DNA from: Drosophila persimilis
Taxonomy: Eukaryota; Arthropoda; Insecta; Diptera; Drosophilidae
Direction of reading: 5' to 3'
Length of the DNA stretch: 64,000 nt
NCBI RefSeq assembly: GCF_003286085.1
Contig: NW_020825331.1
Location: 434,001 to 498,000 of the forward strand
Shown: in pieces, positions 33,144-64,000 of the stretch
Layout of the letters: each line of letters opens with the position of its first letter
How positions within the stretch are numbered: position 1 is the first letter of the stretch
Translations under genes and position numbers: made by a program
The notes under the pieces: model-generated
The model's database searches: none
What the model was told of the DNA's origin: nothing
Seen by the model: only the letters and a program-made list of their open reading frames with translations

Positions 33144-35860
33144 CAGTGTGCATGAGTGTTTGGCTAATGATAAGCACACAAACCTACATATTCCTCATAT
33201 GCTGAAATTTTCTTAATTGGCACAGGACTTTTGTTGGGGGTCGATTGTTAAACCATAGAGTTGGTGGAATATATTTCAAGACCAAATTATATATAACTTT
33301 TAACATACATAATTCCTGTGCTTTTTTCATCCTTCAATGGCTTTCTTTGTCTGAATTCATTTTTAAATTTTGGGAACTGTAAAGCGATGAAAACGATGCG
33401 AACTTGTATACCCATGAAAACTCTATACCCAATAATATTCCAAATATTATTGCCTCTACAATGCTGTTCTTTATAGTATTAAAAGTCGATTGAAATTGAT
33501 TTCAAAAATATCCTTTCTCTTAACTAGAGATACAAATTTGTTCAAAAACGTATAACATTCATAAATTCAGTTTCTTTGAGGATAATTGAATTCTTCTTTT
33601 AATCAAGAAGGCCAATGAATCAATTGATGAGAGATCATTGTACCTATTTATTATCTACATGAAGAATATCGCACAAAGAAAGAAATAGAAAATATAACAT
33701 ATTCACACAAATTGAAATTGTTTCTGGTTTTTGTTGTTGCTTGTTTCCTTTGTTTTCCACCATTTTTGAATGACTCAGCGGGCAGTGCCATGTTTTGGAG
33801 CAGAGCGCGTCTTTTGAGATACTTAAGATCCGCCCATTGGCTGCCAGAATTCGAGCGGAACGCGTAGTTTTGGTTGGCCAGAAGACCGCGGCCGCGGGGC
33901 TCGCTTGCGGTTACGGTTACGGTTACGGTTACAGTTACCCGCCCGGAATAGTGGTTGCGGCGCGGCCTCGGACGCCCTGTCAGCATCAGAACCAGCATCA
34001 GCATCAGCATCAGCACCAGAGCTGCTTGATTAGAGGGGTTTTGATAGAGTAATCGACCGCAGCGTATGATAATTCTTGCGGTTTCATAATGCCCAACCAC
34101 AGGCGGGCACAGGACACCCCTCAGCTGCTGCGCAACCGTCGACTGGCACACACACATCCGCACATATCCACCACCACCAGCACCAGCACCGCAGTCGCAG
34201 GCGCCCGCCCTCCTGCCTCCCTCTCGCATATCTTTTGGATATTTCGCGTGGTGCGAAGAAAACCGCAAAATGGAGGAGGGTTGAATCCTTAATATGCTGT
34301 GCAACCGAAAGGAGCAGAGCGGCAAAGAAAAAGAAAAAAAACCAAACAGAAGTAATGCCCGAGCCCGAAAAGAAGTGTCAAGAACCGAAAAGGAAACTCC
34401 GCCCTGAGAGGGGATCTCGGAGCTCTGCCCCACCCTCATGTGGTTGCAATTTTTCACTCAAGGTTAGGTGGGTGGGGGGTGGCATATTGCTGCGTCTTCC
34501 TGGCCGCAAATGGCAGCCGCAAGATTTCACCTCTCTCACTCGCTCCTGTGCGGCCAGCCCCAGCTCTGACTCTCTCTCCTTCTGTCACACTGGAGCTCGC
34601 TCTCTCGCTCTCTCTCTCTTTCTCTCTCCATCTCTCTCTCTCGGTCTCCTTCCTGGCCCCAGCAATTCCTGGTTAGCTAAAGGCTTGCCGCAAAGCCGCG
34701 TTGGCTTGGCTTGGCTTGGCTTCGTCCCGTCTCGTTTCGCTTTTGCTTTTGCTTTCCACGTGCTTTTCTTTCTTTTTGTTTCCTTTTTTCTTTCCGCCAG
34801 AGTTTGAGATTTTTTTTGCGCTGCTTGAGTCAATTCCGAAGACGAAATTCTTATTGGGGGTTGAAGCAGCCAAGCAGCCAAGGAGCCAAGAAAAAATCCT
34901 AATGGAAATTCATAAGCAGCAACAAAAAGAGGTGTCCCCCCCCCCCCCCCCCCCACACACACACACATCGAAAGTTCACCACGCCGAAGCGCCTTCCAAG
35001 ACTGGGGAAAACTCAACTCAAGACAGGACTCACCCTCTGGCTCTCTGCTTCTCAGGCTGGTCTCACTCTCATTCTCAAGATTTTTTCCAGTCTATGGCGC
35101 TGCTTGGTCCAAAGGTGCGCCAAAAAATTGAGCGCATTTTTCTATGCCGCGACTTGAGCTCGAGTTTTATGGTGGGGGGCCCAAGGTGGGGGGACTGCTG
35201 CTTGTGTGGGTGCCGGGTGATGGGTGGTGGGTGGTGGGTGGTGTGGTGAATGCTGAGGTGGACCAACTTGAAGATGTCGTTGCGGCCTTTCTGCTTGTGG
35301 TGTAGTTGACGTTTTCTGGTTTTGGTTTTCGGTTTTCGGTTTTCGTTTGCCTTAGTCTTAGCTTTTCTTTTTCTGCCTCGCTGCCGGCGCCAACTGCGCG
35401 GCCGACTTCTGCGTCAGCGTCGCTGCCTTGGAGAAACCACTGCTACTGGTTCTCGCGGTAAATGTTAAGCCAAAACGAAAGAAAGAATTATATACCCCAA
35501 GAGCAACAGCAACAGCAACAGCAAGAGCAGAAAAAAAAGAAAGACGAGGGCGTCTGCTGCCGCCATCAATTTGGGGGCGGGGTAATGTCGCAGCAGCGTT
35601 TTTTGGAGTGGAAGTGGGTGGCTGGACCCGGGGCCCGGGACCCAGGACCCTTCGTCCATGATTATGATGAGGCGTCGCTAACATTCTGCCTCCCCCCACC
35701 CCGCCCCCAGCTCGTTCGTCCTCGTCCTCGTCCTGCTCGTTGGCTGTGCTGCGTCGTCGCTCTCTGTCTCTGGCGCTGCCGCGGCTGGCGTCGCCGCGAC
35801 GCCGTGGTCGGCGTTGCCAACCGCTCGTAGTGGTCGCGTTCATGGTTACCGCAAAAAATA
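32894..35860. other. Non-coding upstream region of the Runx gene
   Basis: No gene recognised. It contains (GT)15-16 at 33112-33142, GGTTAC repeats near 33907-33935, CATCAG repeats near 33985-34020, CT-rich tracts near 34595-34645, a run of 19 C at 34936-34954 followed by CA repeats, GGGTGGT repeats near 35215-35245 and CAACAG repeats near 35503-35525. The lower part is probably 5' flanking DNA of the leader exon starting near 35.9 kb. Confidence 0.4.
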
Positions 35861-35879
35861 GTTTAATATCTCCGTGTCG

Positions 35880-35999
35880 TTTGATTCGATCGCCAGAGTT
35901 GCCAGTCTCTCAGTCTCAGTCTCAGCCTCGGCCTCAGATCCAGAGTCCCAAATTCAATCTAAGCCACAATTTCCCGCTCTCGCTCGCTCGCTCGCCTGC

Positions 36000-36030
<31 letters not shown>

Positions 36031-36280
36031 ACTTTCCCTGTACGTGTGTGCAGGCGCGCGTGTGTGTGTGTGCTCGTGCTAGTGTCTTCTGTGTTAGTGT
36101 GCCGTCTGCTCGACAAATTCTTATAAATCTCATAGCTTATAATTCATTCTGGAAGTTGATATTTTAGAAGTGCCACAAAATTCAATCATTTTTTTCAAGT
36201 GTTTCCTGTGCCACAACCAAAGGGAAATCCCGATATCGAGTGCTGCGGACAAGTGGAAAATCTCCAAAAAATCAATAAAT
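35880..36280 (+). promoter_or_regulatory. Probable promoter and non-coding leader exon of the Runx gene
   Basis: Consecutive initiator-like words (TCTCAGTCTCAGTCTCAG) lie at 35908-35925. A leader rich in CT and GT repeats follows and ends in an A-rich segment, AAAAAATCAATAAAT, then the strong donor GTAAGT at 36281. It is the nearest plus-strand exon-like sequence upstream of the first coding exon at 40022. Link to that gene and exact start are inferred. Confidence 0.4.
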
Positions 36281-36690
36281 GTAAGTTGATGGGACAAAAG
36301 AACGTGATCGCTGATGGTAGGATGTCTTTGGACAACCAAAAAGGGTCCAAAATTATGTCAAATTACGTGAAATTATACTAAAGATCAATGGGCTGAATAT
36401 AGGGGAATATTCAAGAGCCCAAAATCGGAATCAATATGGTTTGGATCATCATCATCATATATGGAGATACTTGGGATGTGAAAGAACATCACAAGCAAGT
36501 TACGGATATAAGGAAAGATGTGGTGGAAGTTATTGGTGGATATGTAGACAGATCCTCAACATTACTAGAGGTCTTCATATCTTTCTTTGTCACTCGACTC
36601 GCAGTTTAATGCCAAGGATCACCGGAGTGAAAAAACTTTTGATATCAATGATGTAATGTTTCTTGGCCCTTGAGACACCGCAACCGAAAC
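36281..36690. other. Intron-like DNA downstream of the leader exon
   Basis: About 400 bp with no gene or notable repeat recognised. It would be the first part of the Runx leader intron. Confidence 0.3.
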
Positions 36691-36691
36691 C

Positions 36692-36950
36692 TGTTAGGCG
36701 CGGATCCCAAGCAGAAACGCAGCCCTCCTTCCGGCCAATCGACCGAGGGGCACTGCCACATGACGCGCGTCACTAGTTTCTAGTGGATATAAAAGGAATC
36801 GTGAAGCCTATGTGGCTCTCAACAAGTCACGGCCTTTCTATCAGAAGTAAATAATCACATACACTCATAAACTATTATTTCTTCAATTGGTTCTTCTGAT
36901 CGCAAGCTCAGTGCTTAGTATCTGATCAAATAAAAGAGTGATTAGCCGGT
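36692..36950 (+). mobile_element. Possible solo LTR of an LTR retrotransposon (fossil)
   Basis: A segment beginning TGTTAGGCGCGG contains a TATAAAAGG box near 36788 and an AATAAA near 36929. It is GC-richer than its surroundings in its first half. That layout (TG start, TATA box, poly(A) signal within about 260 bp) is LTR-like. No internal coding region flanks it, so it would be a solo LTR. The family is not identified, the right edge is uncertain, and target-site duplications were not found. Confidence 0.3.
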
Positions 36951-39900
36951 GGAAGGATGTCAAGATCTTGTTGAGCTGGACACCTGGAACTTTCCTCGCT
37001 CCAACCACTTAAAAGCCATTATTTTCCCATGTGAAATCATTTTTGAAAATTTGACTTGTAGATTGAGCTCTTCTCTTTACTTAATAGAAAGACTTATTGC
37101 GACATCTTTTTCAAGTTTGGCGCAGAAATTCGTCAAGTTTTCATAATTTTCAAGGGTACTTAAATCCGATTGCAGAAGATCTGCTACTCCCCTGATTTAA
37201 GTTTAAGCCAAAGGCTTTTGGAATTTTTCATTTTGATCTATTTTTGGAATATTTGATCATTTTTGTTGGTATTCATTTTGAAATATTTATTTTAATTAAG
37301 CGGTGATGTTTCTTTGTTTGTATTATGTATCGTTTGGTATGCACTGCTATTTTTCTGTCCTGACCGACTAATTCAGTTATCTCCCCACAAAAGTTATTTG
37401 CATTTGTTGATCTAATTGTGTGGCTAGCCCCGCAACCAACCAACTTGTTTGTTAACCAATTATATAGACCACCTTCTGCTGGTGCCCGCCCTCCTCCAAT
37501 GTCGCTCGGCCACTGCCATTGTCTCTCGTATCTGTGGCCACATATGTCGCCACATAGTCGCTTGGCCAGTTCATTTGGCCAGCGGACAGCTGCATTCAGC
37601 GGCAGAAAAAAATGTATATAAATATATATATGCATATATGTATTTATACATTTCAAAGCGGAAGTTGTTAAAAAAGGGAATACATATACATATGAACTAC
37701 AGATTCCTCATGCGTCAGTGTGTGTGTGTGTGTGTGTGTGTATATGAACAGGCAACACTTGGTTCTACAGCACGAAACACAAGGGAATGGTCTGCTTCTA
37801 ATGCTACGAAGCTTTAAATACCCTTGCGGATCAATGTACACAGAGATCTACAACATGGTAACCATATGTTCCTACCTGAAGTGCAGCTGATCGATCGTTC
37901 TTACGCCTGAGGTATACAGGGACGGACCTACTTTTCAGTTTACTGCTGTTTTAAGTGTATTTCCATTGCGAAGAATTATTCTATCCGATAAAAACATAAT
38001 TTTCTATAAGATTGGCTTATTTTTAGAAGCGTAAAATTATTGAATTATTTTTTTTAAATTTTGTAAACTAAATAAGGTCTAAAATTGTTATCCTAATTTC
38101 GTCGTTCTGGGTAATTTTCTTGAGCAATTTGCACTAGGCTTAATCGTTAGTTGCAAACTCTGTGGTTTTGTCAAATATGCAATCTCAAAGTGCATAAAAT
38201 TTTAACTTTAGCGAAAAATCATTCTTAATTTTCACAATTAAGGCAAATCATAGGCTGAAAGGAGGTATATCTGAATAGGAAGAGTTTTCCCATCAGAACA
38301 AATGCAAACTATTCATTGAACCGTTTGATACCGTGCCTTTCTGTCTATTCAAATGAACTAAAAAAAAGCTCCACTTTTACTTGCGTTGTATCCGTGTTTT
38401 GTTTGTATTATTTATTGTTTCTGTTAATTCTTCTTCATCCTAAATCTGAACAATATTTGACATGCATTAGTAAGCTAATTTATTTAATATATTTTGTTAT
38501 TCGCTATTCTTAGAAGCAATTATTTCGATCATCAGATCAGTTTCGGAGTGTGTTTCTTTTTTACTTTTTCCCCGTACTGGTACCTATTGGCATTATCCTT
38601 AAGGTCTTATTTAAACAGAAAAACTTCCCGAATGGGAAGATTATGTTTTGCCCCAGGATCTGACAAAAGCCAGACCAAAGTTTTAAGTCCTCCCGTTTAA
38701 AGAGGGAATCTACAAAAGTAGTTGGTAAAAAAGAAACGTGGCGAAAACCAAACGCGACTGGTTGGGTCCTGCAAATGATTTTTATTTATACAAGAGCTAC
38801 CATAACCCCTCCCACACTGCGTGTACGAGGATATGGGCACGGATATGGGGTCTGTGTGGGGGACAAAGAGCATTGTTGATTTTTTGGTGGCCAAACACAG
38901 GCTGGCAACATCTGGCGCTTTCGATAATTTTTCTCTCGTTTTTTTCCCATTTGACGAACATGAAATGAACTTTTTTCTGTTGTTGTTTTTGTTTCGCATG
39001 CGGCACGGAACAGATGCCGTCATACATCTTAGTTTATGCTGCGGCCCATGGTCCACGGCTCAGCTGACTCCATACACATCCTCCCATTCAGATGCAGCTC
39101 TTCATCATTATTGGCTATGATTTTTTAATATTTAATTGAGCTGCTCTCGCCGATGTCGGCTTAAATGCAAATTGTGCGCAAAGGTGTGCGGTTCGATTCG
39201 GTTCAGTTTGGTTTGGTTTGGTTTGGTTTCGATTCGGTTTTGGTATCGGGTTCGTTCCAGTCCATGTCGCTTTTGGCCATATTCAGAGACAAATGCAGGT
39301 GGAGTTGCAGATGCAGATACGATACAGATATCGGCCACCGATTCTGTTCTGTTCTGTTCTGTTCTGGTTTAAAGTGCAATAATAATTGAGTTGTTGTCAG
39401 CGATGACAGCGGCAGCAGCAACAAAAAAAAGAATGCAGCATACTTATGCGGGCAGCGAGTGTGAATACAAAGGAAAGGAAATTAACAAAAGAGGATATTA
39501 CAGAAACAAAAAAAAAAAAAAAACAGAACACAAATTAATATTCTCACGTTGGGCGCATTCCAAAAAATGGTTTCTACAAAGCTTTTGCGAGAGTGTAGTT
39601 TTTTTAATAGTAAAAATTGTCATGGGATCTTTTAATTTCGTCTTTTATGCGTTTATTTTGTTGATAAAACCAACTCCTGAAAGCGCTTCAGCACAAGATC
39701 TTGGTGCAAAAACTCGACATTTCTTTGTTAAAGTCGATTTCCAGTGAATTTCAGTTCAAAGAACAGCCCCACACGGAGCATTTTCAATCCGAATTTCATT
39801 CGCAATCCACATTAATTTTCCAGATTGACCAAATGAGCTGACAATGATCGGATTGAAAGCATCGACTCTTTGAGGCAACATTGAAATCAAACCAAAAACC

Positions 39901-40021
39901 AAACCATCAGCAGCAGCAGGAGCACAACAGCAGCCGTGTACAGCCTGAAAGGACGTAGTCAAAGCTGAAACCAGAGAGAGAGGCCCTGAATACCTTGGAC
40001 CGACTATAAGCAGCTGCAATA
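36951..40021. other. Probable leader intron and 5' UTR of the Runx gene
   Basis: Non-coding. It contains a TG repeat near 37721-37741, GGTTT repeats near 39205-39235, GTTCT repeats near 39342-39364 and an A run near 39511-39525. The piece AATACCCTTGCGG near 37818 resembles an INE-1 end but no partner end was located. From about 39745, following TTTCCAG, the sequence looks like 5' UTR with CAGCAGCAG and leads into the start codon at 40022. Confidence 0.4.
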
Positions 40022-61100
<21,079 letters not shown>

Positions 61101-61139
61101 TTGTAAAATATGGGTTAATCTAGAAGAATAGAGTATATC

Positions 61140-61619
61140 AACGGCAAAAAAACGAAAAAGAAATCGCCAACGGTAAAGCAAACACGAAAAAAACCAAAAA
61201 GAAAAGCATTCAAATTTACCGCAAAGTGCGCACGAAAGTAACCAAAAATATCGGTAGCCAAAAGATAGCAACAGCAGCAGCGGCAGCGGCAGCATCCGCC
61301 GCGAAACAGAAACGAAACAGAGAAAACGAACTCGAAGCTTCCTTCGCTGCGCTCTCCACTCAGGCAGCCGCTGCCGGCGTCGCGGCTACTGTGCGAGTGT
61401 GTGCGTGTGCCTCAGCGCAGGCGCTCTCTCGCTCTCGCCCCTTGAGTGAGTCGCGGGCTTTGAGTGACTTTCGGGCCATGTACTGTTGCCGGAGATTTCC
61501 CCTGATTCGTCGGACTGGCTCAAATCCGTCGGCGAGTGGAATGGGTTGTCGGCAAGCAGCACCAAAGTACAGTAGCAGCCCCCAGCCCCCAGCCCCCAGC
61601 CCCCCTCCCTGACCATGTG
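61140..61619 (+). promoter_or_regulatory. Possible 5' leader exon (alternative Runx promoter or another gene)
   Basis: An A-rich, CAGCAGCAGCGGCAGCGGCAG-like leader at about 61140-61380 is followed by GC-rich DNA and ends at GACCATGTG with the donor GTGAGT (GT at 61620). This is the usual look of a Drosophila 5' UTR. If used it would be a downstream alternative first exon of the Runx gene or the first exon of a gene to the right. The open frame across it is Ala/Ser-rich and probably not coding. Confidence 0.3.
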
Positions 61620-61866
61620 GTGAGTTAGAAAATCGGCTTGAGCCCGAGTGGGTTTGATTTTTTTCTCTGCTCTCTGCTCCTTCCTTTTTGTTGTTCTTGT
61701 CTTTTTTCCAAGGCAACGTCTTGTGGTGAGAAATTGTTGCGCGCCGTTGAGTTTTTTTCTTCTTTTTTTGTTTTGTTTTTGCCTTTGCTTTGGGTTTCTT
61801 TTTGGGAGCGCCTTTCGATTTCGTTGCGGGTGTGGGCGGGTGTAGTGGGTGGGTCGGTCTTTGGTT

Positions 61867-61903
<37 letters not shown>

Positions 61904-64000
61904 GGCGCCGGGCCGTGCGTCCCTCATCGAAATGCCGTCGGCGGCAGGGAAAAGGAAAAGCGCTGCATTTGCCGTCGGCAAACCGCTAAAGATGCTCCCA
62001 GTACTAAGAGCCAAGAACAGATCTGATGAGATGGTTATTTTGTATTAGGATAGGATTCCTATGTTGTCTATATCCTGGTGGTTTGTATCAATGACCAAGG
62101 ATTTCTTTTAGCTTTAGCTTTCTTTTTATAAATTCTTTTTTAAATACAAATTTGTTGGCAAAAGGATTTGGTTAAAGGATTTTCGCAATAAATATATCTA
62201 AATTTGATATATTTTTAAAGCTTTTTTAACTGAATTATTATTCTGAGCCACGGCTGTGGACACGGTTACAAGTCAGCGATCACCCATTCTCATAAGCATG
62301 GCCCTAACTGATAGGGCCGCGCATTTTTTGCAAGAAAATGGGGAGTGAGCGGGAAAAAAAAGGAAATTTTCGGATCTTACACAGTGAAATGGTCTTTTAC
62401 TTTTCGAATACATTACGAAGATTATGGTGGGAGGGATGGGTTGAAGAAAATAAGATCACGTATTGAATACCTAGCAAACATGTTCAATATATTATTCTTG
62501 CGAGTTTCTATGAGATTACCCACCAACAATTAAAGCGAACTTGCCACATGAAATCGCATTGGAATCTTGGCAAAATTTAGTCCAAGTTTTTCCCTAGATG
62601 GAAAATGGCTGCAATTTCCGCTCTCGCCCATTCCCTACAACAGTGGATGCTTCTAAAGCCCCCTGGTTACCATCCCCTGACCATACCCACCAACCAGAAT
62701 ATCTCCCCACATTGCGGTACCCAAAAAAAGTAGGAGAAGAAGTAGCATAAGGAGAAGAAGCGAAAGCAGAGACGCAACAAAAACAAAAAACGAGAAGGGA
62801 AACATAAGCATAGGACGTTGGGGCTCATGAAAGCTTTTTGTGGCGCACCAATGGCACCGCGTTATGCTCCGACACACACACACACACTCACACAGACGCA
62901 TACAGACTCACATACATCGAAATGCCGTAGGAGAGGGTTACTAGAAGGGGGAGGCACCGGCACCTGCCCCAAATGGGAATACGCCACGCCAAGGCAGCAG
63001 CATCGACGAATACCGTTACGTGGTGTGCCGAAGAAAGTCCGACCCAAAAAAAAAAAAAAGGGGAAAAAACACCAAAAAAACTGTAGAAATGGCAAACCCA
63101 AAACTGACACCAAGCGTGGCTAACCCTTTATCGCACATAGGGTTTCCCTTACAGGACCGCATATTTAGGTTTTTGTTATGGGGGGTACCCACTGTCGACG
63201 TCGCTGCTAGTGCGTGTGTGTGTGTGTTTGGGGGGCTTGGCCATTGCCCACACAGACAGTGGCATGTGTATGTATGTATGCACATAGTTTTGGGTTACCC
63301 AAAATCGACATGATGCTATATTATATGGCAACACAATTTGCTCAATGGTATGCCTCTGCCTGCTGCTCTGCGCTGCCACTAACACTGCCACAGCTCTGCT
63401 GCTGAGGCTGCTGCTGCTGCTGCGACGTCGTCGCCGTCGCCGTCGCCAGAGGAGCCGCTGCTAACTTTAAGTAGCACTCGACATCGTGGGCGGGCACTAC
63501 TCAGATCTGTGTCTGTATGTGTATGTGTGTCGGTGAGGGAGGCGTGACAGCAGGGTAGGGGATGCTATGCAGAAGAGGACTGACCAGGGGAGAGGCCCCC
63601 GCCACCATCACCGATCGTCGAGTCGGTCGTACTTCTGTGGGCTGTAACTGCTGCCATTTTGTGTGACACAAAACTAAAACCCAACTATAAAATTGTGTCC
63701 CATCTGGGATACACAGCAGCTCGCCTACACATAAATGGAGATATATGTAAATATGTACTTATGTATATATACTGCCGAAGAGCACATAATAATATGGCCA
63801 GGACATTTGGACAAAAAATATAATAAGGGACGAAGGTATTCATGGAGAGAGTTTGTATGCAAGATCCGACCTATTCGAACAGCATCTTGAATCTTAATCG
63901 AATGCCTCTAGGACTGGTCAAGCTGTGTAGTATATAGTTCCGACATATGTGAGAGAGCCCTCCTTAAACCGGCAATGGAATCGATTCGGTATTCGTATCG
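61620..64000. other. Non-coding DNA to the window edge
   Basis: No gene recognised. It includes (CT)15-16 at 61869-61899, CA repeats near 62873-62890, an A run near 63047-63058, a GT repeat near 63211-63227, CTG repeats near 63403-63422 and GTCGCC repeats near 63427-63447. Confidence 0.4.

Noticed and set aside
37818-37860. Second INE-1-like element
   Set aside because: Only a short AATACCCTTGCGG end-like word was seen, without a matching partner end.

Overview
This window is nuclear DNA of a Drosophila species. It has short introns of about 56-80 bp with GTRAGT donors, Drosophila core-promoter motifs (Motif 1, DRE, Motif 6), an INE-1-like fragment and very dense CA/GT, CAG and GA microsatellites. 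It also has unusually long G and C homopolymers. The genes point to Muller element A (X in D. melanogaster), because Tak1 and the Runx cluster lie together near the base of the D. melanogaster X. The sequence differs enough from D. melanogaster to suggest a distant relative, perhaps the obscura group; that placement is inference.

Layout. 1-6.76 kb: simple-sequence DNA with two related short-repeat arrays of opposite orientation and two likely non-coding 5' exons of a minus-strand gene whose body lies left of the window. 6.76-8.85 kb: a promoter-to-promoter spacer made largely of head-on copies of a dispersed repeat that carries core-promoter motifs at one end. 8.85-11.55 kb: a four-exon BTB-BACK-Kelch gene (+). 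12.9-21.0 kb: Tak1 (-), nine coding exons encoding 685 aa, with a 5.1 kb intron; its promoter lies in another copy of the same repeat. 21.8-23.7 kb: a divergent pair of uncharacterised, probably fast-evolving genes, one with an in-frame hexapeptide repeat. 23.7-35.8 kb: gene-free, microsatellite-rich DNA. 35.9-64 kb: the 5' part of a Runt-domain transcription factor gene (RunxA or RunxB) on the plus strand. It has a probable leader exon near 36 kb and three coding exons (40.02, 40.49, 55.04 kb); its 3' end is not seen.

The most unusual structure is inside the 14.3 kb second intron of the Runx gene. Two almost identical copies of an unrecognised gene face each other as arms of a 1.35 kb inverted repeat separated by a 4.4 kb spacer. 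I found five nucleotide differences in the 765 bp from start to stop codon, all amino-acid changing, while the inner flanks differ more. This suggests a palindrome kept similar by gene conversion. Each copy has a 72 bp stop-free intron that, when removed, gives a mitochondrial-presequence-like N terminus. Any Runx primary transcript would contain both arms and could fold into a very long hairpin.

The second theme is the promoter-bearing repeat family. At least five copies were found; one supplies the Kelch promoter, one the Tak1 promoter, one probably that of the minus-strand gene on the left, and one (7.42 kb) has the best promoter motifs but no recognised gene.
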